Positions 49,944-57,866 of a stretch of DNA of 64,000 nt are shown piece after piece. The position numbers and the translations under genes were made by a program. Numbering within the stretch: the first letter of the stretch is position 1; each line of letters begins with the position of its first letter. The DNA comes from Streptomyces humidus. GTDB taxonomy: Bacteria > Actinomycetota > Actinomycetes > Streptomycetales > Streptomycetaceae. Under the pieces are notes generated by a model. The model was not told the origin of the DNA. It did not search any database and saw nothing but the letters and a program-made list of their open reading frames with translations. The DNA lies in the NCBI RefSeq assembly GCF_014649655.1, contig NZ_BMTL01000032.1:1-64000 (forward strand), given 5' to 3'.

Positions 49944-50483
49944 GTGCGGAAGATCGCAAGTACCCTGATCACCACCGCCGTCGTCGCGGGCGGCATCGTG
50001 GGCGGCGTGGCCGCGCCGGCCTCGGCCGCGTGCGCGCCGAACCCGGGAACCGGCTACCACATCACCAACAAGTCCACGGTGAGCACGCCGACCAACCTGC
50101 ACAGCGACTGGATGTACGACAACCTCGGCGGCAACCTCACCTACAACCACTCGGCGACCGCCACGGTGAGCGCCAGCGGCACGGCGGGCGTCGAGGCCGA
50201 GGCCGGGGTCATCTTCGCGAAGGCGAGCACGTCGTTCAGCGTGACCGTCGGCAAGTCGTGGTCGAAGTCCAACAGCTGGACGTACTCGATCCCGGCGAAG
50301 AACAAGGCGGGCAAGACCAAGGTCCGCATGACGATGTTCCACGAGTCGAAGAAGTTCAAGGCCACGAAGTTCACGTACTACTACGACGGCCACTGCAAGT
50401 ACCACGAGAGCACGAAGTGGGCGAAGTGGTTCACCGCCCCGGTCAAGAAGGACGCCAACGTCTGGGGCCTGGAGTGGAAGTAG
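49944..50483 (+). CDS. Secreted protein, pore-former-like beta-rich domain
   Basis: 179 aa from GTG 49944. The signal peptide (RKIASTLITTAVVAGGIVGG) ends in APASA-AC. The mature protein has two cysteines (C30 and one in DGHCKYHES) that could pair, and a long stretch of alternating Ser/Thr/Val/Ala (ATATVSASGTAGVEAEAGVI, SFSVTVGKSWSKSNSWTY). The pattern recalls the membrane-inserting strands of aerolysin/ETX-MTX2 proteins, but that is only resemblance. It lies between two peptide importers and ends in a strong terminator. Confidence 0.7.
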   Translation: MRKIASTLITTAVVAGGIVGGVAAPASAACAPNPGTGYHITNKSTVSTPTNLHSDWMYDNLGGNLTYNHSATATVSASGTAGVEAEAGVIFAKASTSFSVTVGKSWSKSNSWTYSIPAKNKAGKTKVRMTMFHESKKFKATKFTYYYDGHCKYHESTKWAKWFTAPVKKDANVWGLEWK

Positions 50484-50487
50484 CGTG

Positions 50488-50528
50488 ACGAGAGCGGCCC
50501 GCCGGGAATCCCGGCGGGCCGCTCTCGT
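50488..50528. terminator. 20-bp perfect inverted repeat terminator
   Basis: Arms 50488-50507 and 50509-50528 pair perfectly around one central base. The stem starts 4 bases after the secreted-protein stop and ends 27 bases before the ATPase gene stop on the other strand, so it serves both. Confidence 0.85.
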
Positions 50529-50555
50529 GTGTGCGGGCGCGCGTCGCCCGTCGGG

Positions 50556-51704
50556 TCACCCCGCGTGGACGACGTCCTTCTCCTCCGCGAAGTGGCAGGC
50601 CGACTCGTGGGCCGCCGGCGTGTCCAGCCCCTTGAAGCGCTCGGGGACGGCCAGGAGAGGAGTCTCCTCGGCGCACTTGTCCTGGGCCTTCCAGCAGCGG
50701 GTGCGGAAGCTGCAGCCGGACGGCGGGTTGGCCGGCGACGGCACGTCACCGGTGAGGATGATCCGCTCGCGGCCCTCTCGGGCGTCCGGGTCGGGCACCG
50801 GGACCGCCGACAGCAGCGCCTGCGTGTACGGGTGCGTCGGGTGCTCGTAGATCTGCTCGTCGGAGCCGATCTCGGCGATCCGGCCGAGGTACATCACGCC
50901 GACCCGGTCCGAGATGTGCCGGACGATCGACAGGTCGTGCGCGATGAAGACGTAGGACAGGTTGAACTCGTCCTGCAGTCGCTCCATCAGGTTGATGACC
51001 TGGGCCTGGACGGACACGTCCAGGGCGGAGACCGGCTCGTCGCAGATGATGACCTCGGGGTTGAGCGCCAGGCCGCGGGCGATGCCGATGCGCTGACGCT
51101 GACCGCCCGAGAACTGGTGCGGGTAGCGGTTGATGTACTCCGGGTTCAGACCGACGACGTCCAGCAGCTCGCGCACCCGCTGACGCCGGTCGCCCTTGGG
51201 GGCCACCTCGGGGTGGATGTCGAAGGGCTCGCCGATGATGTCGCCCACCGTCATGCGCGGGTTGAGCGAGGTGTACGGGTCCTGGAAGATCATCTGGATG
51301 TTCCGGCGGACCGCCTTCAGCGCCCGCCCGGACAGCTTGGTGATGTCCTGGCCCTTGTAGAAGACCTCGCCGGCCGTCGCCTTCTCCAGGTTCATCAGAA
51401 CCTTGGCGACCGTCGACTTGCCGCAGCCGGACTCCCCCACGATGCCCAGGGTCTCGCCCTGGTACAGGTCGAAGGAGACACCGTCGACGGCCTTCACCGC
51501 GCCGACGTGCCGCTTGACGATGATGCCCTGCGTCAGCGGGAAGTGCTTGACGAGGTTGCGCACCTGGAGGATCGGTTCGCCCCGCTCGACGGGCGCGTCG
51601 AGAGCGGCGACCTTCTCCTCCACCGAGTGCGCGTCGGCGACCTCCAGCGGGGAGACGTTGGGCGTGGCGTCCCCGGGCTCGGTGGCCTCGGTCGTGTCAG
51701 CCAT
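50556..51704 (-). CDS. bldKE: BldKE-like oligopeptide transporter ATPase (OppF)
   Basis: 382 aa. Walker A GESGCGKSTVAK, signature FSGGQRQRIGIARGLAL, Walker B VIICDEPVSALD, and the cysteine extension PSGCSFRTRCWKAQDKC. A 45-residue acidic N-terminal extension (TTEATEPGDATPNVSPLEVA) is absent from the paralogue at 43202. It is the last gene of the second importer and overlaps OppD by 8 bases. The BldK assignment rests on gene order and neighbourhood near typA. Confidence 0.85.
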   Translation of the reverse strand: MADTTEATEPGDATPNVSPLEVADAHSVEEKVAALDAPVERGEPILQVRNLVKHFPLTQGIIVKRHVGAVKAVDGVSFDLYQGETLGIVGESGCGKSTVAKVLMNLEKATAGEVFYKGQDITKLSGRALKAVRRNIQMIFQDPYTSLNPRMTVGDIIGEPFDIHPEVAPKGDRRQRVRELLDVVGLNPEYINRYPHQFSGGQRQRIGIARGLALNPEVIICDEPVSALDVSVQAQVINLMERLQDEFNLSYVFIAHDLSIVRHISDRVGVMYLGRIAEIGSDEQIYEHPTHPYTQALLSAVPVPDPDAREGRERIILTGDVPSPANPPSGCSFRTRCWKAQDKCAEETPLLAVPERFKGLDTPAAHESACHFAEEKDVVHAG

Positions 51705-52752
51705 GGATCGTCTCCTTCCAGAAGTGGCACGCGCTGGCGCGGCCGGGCAGTGCCGTCCCGTCCTGCTCGGTCACCTGGACCAGCGGCGGGACGTCCGTGC
51801 GGCACACGTCCTGCGCGCGGTCGCAACGGGGGTTGAAGGCACAGCCCCGCGGCACCTTCAGCAGGTTGGGCGGCAGGCCCCGGATCGCGTAGAGCTCCTG
51901 GCCCTTCTGGTCCAGACGCGGGATCGAGTCGAGCAGACCGCGGGTGTAGGGGTGGGCGGGGCGCTTGTACAGCTCGTGCACCGGCGCGGTCTCCACGATC
52001 CGGCCCGCGTACATCACCGCGATCTTGTCGGCGACGTCCGCGACCACACCGAGGTCGTGGGTGATGAGGATCAGGCCCATCCGGTACTCGCGCTGCAACT
52101 CCGCGAGCAGGTCCATCACCTGGGCCTGGACGGTCACGTCGAGGGCCGTGGTCGGCTCGTCGGCGATGATCAGGTCGGGCTCCAGGGCGAGCGCCATCGC
52201 GATCATGATGCGCTGGCGCATACCGCCCGAGAACTGGTGCGGGTAGTCGTTCACCCGTGCCGCGGCGGCCGGGATCTTCACCCGGTCCATCAGCTCGACG
52301 GCCTTGGCCTTCGCGTCCTTGCGGGACATCCCCTGGTGGACGCGGAACATCTCACCGAGCTGGAAGCCCACGCTGAGCACGGGGTTGAGGGAGGACAGCG
52401 CGTCCTGGAAGATCATCGCGATGCGCGCACCGCGGATCTTGCGCCGCTCCTCCTCGGACATGGCGAGCATGTCCCGACCGTGGAAGCGGATCTCGCCCTG
52501 GGGGATGCTGGCGGGCGGCATGTCGAGGATGCCCATGATGGCCTGGGCCGTCACGGACTTGCCGGAGCCGGACTCGCCCAGCACGGCGAGGGTCTCCCCG
52601 GAGTTCACGGAGTAGTTGACCCCGTTGACGGCCCGGACCACGCCCTCGCGGGTGTGGAACTCGACGTGCAGGTCCCGCACGTCGAGCAGCGGGCCGGTGT
52701 CCTCGCCGTCACGCGGAGCCGGGACGGCGTCTGTCTGATCGATGATGGTCAC
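51697..52752 (-). CDS. bldKD: BldKD-like oligopeptide transporter ATPase (OppD)
   Basis: 351 aa from GTG 52752. Walker A GESGSGKSVTAQ, signature FSGGMRQRIMIAMALAL, Walker B LIIADEPTTALD, cysteine extension PRGCAFNPRCDRAQDVC. It starts 11 bases after the OppC stop. It has a 20-residue N-terminal extension compared with its paralogue at 44235. It works with BldKE to drive import of signalling peptides in the BldK model of Streptomyces development. Confidence 0.85.
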   Translation of the reverse strand: MTIIDQTDAVPAPRDGEDTGPLLDVRDLHVEFHTREGVVRAVNGVNYSVNSGETLAVLGESGSGKSVTAQAIMGILDMPPASIPQGEIRFHGRDMLAMSEEERRKIRGARIAMIFQDALSSLNPVLSVGFQLGEMFRVHQGMSRKDAKAKAVELMDRVKIPAAAARVNDYPHQFSGGMRQRIMIAMALALEPDLIIADEPTTALDVTVQAQVMDLLAELQREYRMGLILITHDLGVVADVADKIAVMYAGRIVETAPVHELYKRPAHPYTRGLLDSIPRLDQKGQELYAIRGLPPNLLKVPRGCAFNPRCDRAQDVCRTDVPPLVQVTEQDGTALPGRASACHFWKETIHG

Positions 52753-52763
52753 GTACGCCTCCC

Positions 52764-53702
52764 TCAGCGCATCTTGGGGTCGAAGGCGTCGCGCACCACG
52801 TCGCCGAGCATGATGAACGCCAGCACGGTGATGCTCAGGGCGCCGGCCGGGAACAGCAGTGCGTGCGGCGAGGTCAGGAACCGGTCCTGGGCGTCGCTGA
52901 TCATCAGACCCCACGAGATGTTGGGGTACTGGATGCCGATGCCCAGGTAGGACAGCGCGGCCTCGGCCGCGATGTAGACGCCCAGGTTCATCGTGGTGAT
53001 GACGATGACGGGGGCGAGCGTGTTCGGCAGGATGTGCCGGAACGCGATCCGTCCCGGGCCCGCGCCGAGCGCACGGGCGGCCGCCACGTAGTCGTTGTAC
53101 TTGTTGGAGATGACCTCGCCGCGCATGATGCGGAAGACCTGGGGCCAGCCCAGGACCGCCATGATCAGCGACACCGACCAGACGTCGCCGCCGCCCCAGA
53201 TCGACATGATCAGCAGACCGCCGACGAGCAGCGGCAGGGCCGAGAAGACCTCGGTGACACGGGACAGCACCGCGTCGATCCAGCCGCCGATCAGGCCGGC
53301 CAGCATGCCCACCAGACCGCCGATCAGCGTCGTGGCGATGGTGGTCACCACGCCCACGATGATCGAGTTGCGGGCGCCGTACACGGTCCGCGTGTAGATG
53401 TCGCAGCCCTGCACGTCGTAGCCGAACAGGTGGCCCGAGGTGGGCGGGGTCATGGAGTTCTGGAGCTGGCAGAAGCCGTCCGAGAACGGGGAGCGCGCCG
53501 TGAACAGGCCGGGGACGACCGCCAGGGCGAGCAGGAGCAGGATGACGAGCCCCGACACGATGAACATCGGGCGCTTGCGCAGGTCGGCCCAGCCGTCCTT
53601 GAGCAGGCTGGCCTGACGTGCCGCCGCCTTCTCGTCGGCCTCGATCTCCTTGGCGAGGGCGGCCTCGTCGGTGGTCGGCCTCTCTATCGTCTTCTCACTC
53701 AT
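52764..53702 (-). CDS. bldKC: BldK-like permease, OppC type
   Basis: 312 aa with six membrane helices after a charged N-terminus (DEAALAKEIEADEKAAARQA). The OppC_N helix is RPMFIVSGLVILLLLALAVV and the EAA loop AARALGAGPGRIAFRHILPN. The outside loop contains a Cys pair (CQLQNSMTPP, DVQGCDIYT). Its ATG overlaps the OppB stop by 8 bases (ATGAGTGA). The gene letter is inferred from its place next to the ATPase genes. Confidence 0.82.
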   Translation of the reverse strand: MSEKTIERPTTDEAALAKEIEADEKAAARQASLLKDGWADLRKRPMFIVSGLVILLLLALAVVPGLFTARSPFSDGFCQLQNSMTPPTSGHLFGYDVQGCDIYTRTVYGARNSIIVGVVTTIATTLIGGLVGMLAGLIGGWIDAVLSRVTEVFSALPLLVGGLLIMSIWGGGDVWSVSLIMAVLGWPQVFRIMRGEVISNKYNDYVAAARALGAGPGRIAFRHILPNTLAPVIVITTMNLGVYIAAEAALSYLGIGIQYPNISWGLMISDAQDRFLTSPHALLFPAGALSITVLAFIMLGDVVRDAFDPKMR

Positions 53703-54621
53703 AACGGATCCTCGGGTCGAGCACGGCGTACAGCAGGTCGACGAGCAGGTTCGCGACCAGGTAGATCAGCACCAGGAGGGTGACCAGCCCGACGACGACG
53801 GGCCGCTCGCGCAGATAGAGGGACTGCGCCAACTGCTGGCCGATGCCGGGCATGTTGAACACGCGCTCGGTGATGATGGCGCCGCCCATGAGGGCCCCGA
53901 GGTCGAAGCCCAGGAAGGTGACGACGGGGATCAGGGAGTTGCGCAGGGCGTGCAGACCGATCACCCGGCGCTGCGGCAGACCCTTGGCGATCGCCGTGCG
54001 CACGTAGTCCGCGCGGACCGACTCCGTCATGCTCGCCCGGGTGAGCCGGGCGATGTACGCCATCGAGGTCGTGGCCAGCACGATGGCCGGGAGGATGTAG
54101 CTCTGCGGCCAGCCCTGCTGGATGCCCGCCACCGGTGTGATCTTGAGGTTCACGCCGAACTCGAGCTGGAGCACGCTGCCCAGGACGAAGACGGGGATCG
54201 AGATCAGCACCAGCGTGGAGACCAGCACCACGTTGTCGAGGAACTTGCCGCGCTTCAGCGCGGCGAAGATGCCCGCGACGATGCCGATGACGGCTTCGAG
54301 GGCGAACGCGGTCAGTCCCAGCTTCAGCGTGATGGGGAACCGCTGGGACACGAGGTCGGAGACGGCGCGTCCGTTGTACGTCTCGCCGAGATCACCGGTG
54401 AAGACACCGCTGATGTAGTGCCAGTACTGCAGGTACAGCGGCTGGTTGAGGTGGTAGTGGTCGCGCAGGATCGCCGCGATGTTCGGGTCGGCGCGCTTGT
54501 CGCCGGCCAGTGCCTGGATCGGGTCGCCGGGCAGAGCGAAGACCAGGCAGAAGATGATGAACGTGACGCCAATCGCCACAGGGATGACCTGCAGGAGGCG
54601 GCGCACGACGTATCGGCCCAT
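53695..54621 (-). CDS. bldKA: BldK-like permease, OppB type
   Basis: 308 aa, six helices, starting MGRYVVRRLLQVIPVAIGVT. The EAA loop is RTAIAKGLPQRRVIGLHALR and the end LVDLLYAVLDPRIRYE. ATG 54621 was chosen to match OppB family length. It lies 152 bases downstream of the binding-protein gene, and that gap contains a 13-base hairpin that may reduce expression of the membrane part. The name bldKA is uncertain, because in S. coelicolor I recall bldKA preceding the binding-protein gene. Confidence 0.78.
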   Translation of the reverse strand: MGRYVVRRLLQVIPVAIGVTFIIFCLVFALPGDPIQALAGDKRADPNIAAILRDHYHLNQPLYLQYWHYISGVFTGDLGETYNGRAVSDLVSQRFPITLKLGLTAFALEAVIGIVAGIFAALKRGKFLDNVVLVSTLVLISIPVFVLGSVLQLEFGVNLKITPVAGIQQGWPQSYILPAIVLATTSMAYIARLTRASMTESVRADYVRTAIAKGLPQRRVIGLHALRNSLIPVVTFLGFDLGALMGGAIITERVFNMPGIGQQLAQSLYLRERPVVVGLVTLLVLIYLVANLLVDLLYAVLDPRIRYE

Positions 54622-54695
54622 CGGTACTCCAGAGGGGGATGCTCGACCCGCCCGCTGCCGGGAAGGCGGCACTGTCGGACGGGAGACGGCAGAAG

Positions 54696-54738
54696 GGGTG
54701 AGCAGGGGAAGGCCGGTGACCGACCCCCCTGCTCACCC
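54696..54738 (-). terminator. Intercistronic hairpin after BldKB-like gene
   Basis: Perfect 13-base stem GGGTGAGCAGGGG / CCCCTGCTCACCC with a 17-base loop, 36 bases downstream of the binding-protein stop and 75 bases before the permease start. Such stems typically protect the binding-protein mRNA or partly terminate, raising the binding-protein to permease ratio. Confidence 0.75.
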
Positions 54739-54773
54739 TGTTCCGCTGTGTGTCGGAACTGCTCAGACTCGGG

Positions 54774-56390
54774 TCAGCTGAGCTTGACCGTGTCCCACAG
54801 GATCTGGTGACCGGCGACCTTCATCGACTTGATCTTGTCGCTGAAGCCCGCGTTCATCGTGTAGAAGTACACCGGGATGTACGGCAGGTCCTTGAGCAGG
54901 ACGTCGTCCGCCTGCTGGTACAGCTTCACGGCCTCTTCGTGCGTCGGGGCCTGGTCGCCCTGCACGAGGAGCTTCTCGAAGTCCTCGTTGACGTAACCCG
55001 AGTAGTTCGAGCCGTTGGCGATGGCGTCCTTGGAGAAGACCGGACGGAGGTAGTCCTCCGCGTCCGGGTAGTCCATGCTCCACGCCATCCGGAAGGCGCC
55101 GCTGTACTTCTTGGCGTCCAGGTCGTTGAGGATCGTCTGGAACTGCTCGAACGGCTTGGCCGTGACCTTGACGCCCAGGTTCTGCTGGATCTGGTTGGCG
55201 ACGGCCTCGACCCAGTCCTTGTGGCCGCCGTCGGCGTTGTAGCCGATCTCCAGCGTGTTGCCGGGCAGCCCGCCGCTCTTCTTGTACAGCTCCTTGGCCT
55301 TCGCCGGGTTCAGCGTGCAGGCCTCACCGCAGGCGCCCTTGCGGTAGCCGTCGATGATGGGGCTGATGTAGTCGTCCGCGGGGGTGCGTGCGCCGAGGAA
55401 GATCTTCTCGGAGATCGTCTTCCGGTCGATCGACATCGACACGGCCTTGCGCAGATCCGCGTTCTGGAAGGCCTTGTTGTACTTGACCGGGAAGCCGATG
55501 TAGCCGACGGCCGAGTCGGGCTCGTCGATCGTACGGTTCGGCAGGTCCTTCTTGTACGTCGGCAGACCCGAGGTCGGGATCGTCAGCAGGCTGTCGAGGT
55601 TGCCGGCGACGAGGTCCTTGTAGGCGGTGTCCAGGTTCGAGTAGATCTTGAAGTTGACGCCCTTGACCTCGATCTTCGAGGCGTCCGGGTACTTGTCGTA
55701 CTTCGTGGTGCTGATCGACTCGTTGTGCTTGAACTTGCCCTTCATCTCGAAGGGGCCGTTGCCGATCGGGGCCTCGCCGAAGCCCTTCGGGTCCTTGAAG
55801 AACGCCTTGGGCAGCGGCACGAACGCGGTGAACGAGAGCTGCGACGGGAACGCGGAGAACGCGCCGGTGAGGGTGACCTGCAGCGTGTCCTCGCCGACGG
55901 CCTTCAGACCCGAGAGCTTGTCGGTCGTGGGCTTCTTGCCCTCGCCCGGGTTCAGGTCGCTGTAGCCCTGGATGTGGCTGAACAGCGGGTTGGTCTGCTG
56001 GGCGTTGGTCTGGTTCGCGCCGTAGTTCCAGGCGTCGATGAAGGACTGGGCGGTGACCTTCTCCCCGTTGTGGAAGGTGTAGCCCGGCTTCAGCTTGATC
56101 GTCCAGACCTTGTTGTCGGTCGAGTCGATCGACTGCGCCATCGCGTTGACGACCTTGTTGCTGGCGTCAAGCTTGGTCAGCCCCGTGAAGAGGGCGTTGA
56201 TGACCTGGCCGCCCTCGGTCTCGTACGTGTTGGTGGGAACCAGGCTGTTCTGCGGTTCGCCGATCTCCACCGCCACGGTGCCGTCGCCCTTGGCCGAGCT
56301 GCCCGAGTCCCCGCCACCGCCACAGGCCGTCGCACCCAGCGCCACAACGGCGGCTATCGCAACCCACTTGGCGCTCTTGGCACCACGCAT
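54774..56390 (-). CDS. bldKB: BldKB-like peptide-binding lipoprotein
   Basis: 538 aa family 5 solute-binding lipoprotein. The signal peptide KWVAIAAVVALGATAC has lipobox GATAC followed by Gly. SBP_bac_5 features are VEIGEPQNSLVPTNTYETEG and WTIKLKPGYTFHNGEKVTAQ. ATG 56390 was chosen over ATG 56405 because GAGGAG lies 7-12 bases upstream. BldKB in Streptomyces binds an extracellular peptide signal needed for aerial mycelium. Similar in design to the lipoprotein at 47240 but clearly diverged. Confidence 0.85.
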   Translation of the reverse strand: MRGAKSAKWVAIAAVVALGATACGGGGDSGSSAKGDGTVAVEIGEPQNSLVPTNTYETEGGQVINALFTGLTKLDASNKVVNAMAQSIDSTDNKVWTIKLKPGYTFHNGEKVTAQSFIDAWNYGANQTNAQQTNPLFSHIQGYSDLNPGEGKKPTTDKLSGLKAVGEDTLQVTLTGAFSAFPSQLSFTAFVPLPKAFFKDPKGFGEAPIGNGPFEMKGKFKHNESISTTKYDKYPDASKIEVKGVNFKIYSNLDTAYKDLVAGNLDSLLTIPTSGLPTYKKDLPNRTIDEPDSAVGYIGFPVKYNKAFQNADLRKAVSMSIDRKTISEKIFLGARTPADDYISPIIDGYRKGACGEACTLNPAKAKELYKKSGGLPGNTLEIGYNADGGHKDWVEAVANQIQQNLGVKVTAKPFEQFQTILNDLDAKKYSGAFRMAWSMDYPDAEDYLRPVFSKDAIANGSNYSGYVNEDFEKLLVQGDQAPTHEEAVKLYQQADDVLLKDLPYIPVYFYTMNAGFSDKIKSMKVAGHQILWDTVKLS

Positions 56391-57052
56391 GGGGCTCCTC
56401 CTCATGAGTCCATTGGTTCACCGCATGAAGGGGCACATGACACCACCGTCACCGGTGCCTGAAACAGTCAGGTGCCCCCCTGGCTCGCGAGTCGCCGCAG
56501 CTGCAGCGCGTGACCCGTTCATTCCGAGCTCTACGCGCCTAACTATCTGCCATGGGCGAAGGGCGAACCACACCCGAAAGGTCTCGGTTCGATCACACCT
56601 GATGTGTACTTCTTCCAAAATCCGGACAAACAGCTAGCAGAAAGATCCCTGCGAAACGGACTTGTTACACATCTATCGGGGATGGCTGTCCGTATTCCGG
56701 ACAGCAGGGAGGGGAAAATCACTTGCCTCCGGATCGGCCGTGTGCATCGGCCGTCTCGACTGCCCCTGACGGGGCCTCCCGAAGACGCACGGAGGCGCGC
56801 TCGAAGCCGCGCAGGCCGTCCGTTCACACAGCAGGCTAGTGGGAAAACGGCTTGAAGCCGACTCGATGGCGAGGATGAAGGGTTTTCCCTACGTGTCCCT
56901 CGACCCCCCTCGACCAGCCCGCTCTCCCGGGCGGCACGCGCCCGCACGCCCGCGTCGATCCCCTCGCGCGCTTCCGTGCAGCATCCATGCGCCACCCGAA
57001 CACCGCGCGCGCACAGTGGTGACTCAAGTGGTTCGAGGTACGGGGGTACGGC
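56391..57052. promoter_or_regulatory. Divergent promoter region bldK-like operon / SARP gene
   Basis: 662 bases without a gene, AT-richer than average around 56570-56700. It contains the inverted repeat GCTGTCCG-TATTC-CGGACAGC (56685-56705). On the SARP side, TCGACC occurs at 56900 and 56910. The bldK promoter must lie here but I cannot place a firm -10/-35. Confidence 0.45.
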
Positions 57053-57838
57053 ATGGACATCCAGTTGCTGGGCTGCGTGGAGGCCCGCACCCACTCCGGC
57101 GACAAGCTGCCGCTTCCGCACGGCACCAAACTGCTGCTGGCGGCGCTGGCATGGACCCCGGGCGTCTTCGTGGCCGACGAGACGCTGATCGAGCGGGTGT
57201 GGCAGGAGCGTCGGCCCGTGCGTCCGCGCGACGCGCTCTACATCCAGGCCACCCGGCTGCGCAAAGCGCTGGGGGCCGACGGGCAGCGGAGCGGGAGCTT
57301 CGAACTGGCCCGCAGACGGGGCGGGTACGTCCTCGCCGTCGACGAGCGGTCCGTGGACACCGCGCGGTTCCGCGCCCTCGTCCGGCAGGCGCGGCACACC
57401 GCCCGCGCCGGCGAGACCGACACGGCTCTCGGTCTCTACGGGCGGGCCCTCGAACTGTGGCACGGCGAGCCGCTGTCCGATGTGCGCACGCCCTGGGCGG
57501 AGTCGGCGCGGACGGCGCTGCGGCGCGAGCACCGGGAGGCGCTGATCGGCAGCACGGAGCTGTACCTGCGCGCGGGGCGGCACGAGGAGTGCCTGCCGCA
57601 GCTGCACTGGCTCGCCGAGATGCACCCCTTCGACGAGAAGGTCATCGGCCTGCTGATGGTCACCCTGCACCGGAGCGGACGTCAGGCGGACGCGCTGGAC
57701 TGCTTCCAGCTGCTGCGCCTGCGGATGGTCGACCTCCTCGGCTGCGAGCCGGGTCCGGAACTGCGGTCCCTTCAGGAACGCATCCTGGCCCGCGACCCCC
57801 GGCTGGGGCTCGGCAGCGCGTATGCCACGTCCGTCTGA
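57053..57838 (+). CDS. SARP/BTAD-domain transcriptional regulator
   Basis: 261 aa. The N-terminal OmpR-like winged helix (about 1-95) includes LLLAALAWTPGVFVADETLI and RDALYIQATRLRKALGAD. A bacterial transcriptional activation domain follows (about 100-245: GLYGRALELWHGEPLSDVRT, HRSGRQADALDCFQLLRLRM). This is the two-domain architecture of small Streptomyces antibiotic regulatory proteins, which recruit polymerase from 11-base-spaced repeats. It is convergent with the large AfsR-like gene and divergent from the bldK-like operon. ATG 57053 fits the family start. Confidence 0.87.
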   Translation: MDIQLLGCVEARTHSGDKLPLPHGTKLLLAALAWTPGVFVADETLIERVWQERRPVRPRDALYIQATRLRKALGADGQRSGSFELARRRGGYVLAVDERSVDTARFRALVRQARHTARAGETDTALGLYGRALELWHGEPLSDVRTPWAESARTALRREHREALIGSTELYLRAGRHEECLPQLHWLAEMHPFDEKVIGLLMVTLHRSGRQADALDCFQLLRLRMVDLLGCEPGPELRSLQERILARDPRLGLGSAYATSV

Positions 57839-57866
57839 GCGGCCGCGCCGCCGGCCTCGGCCTCGG

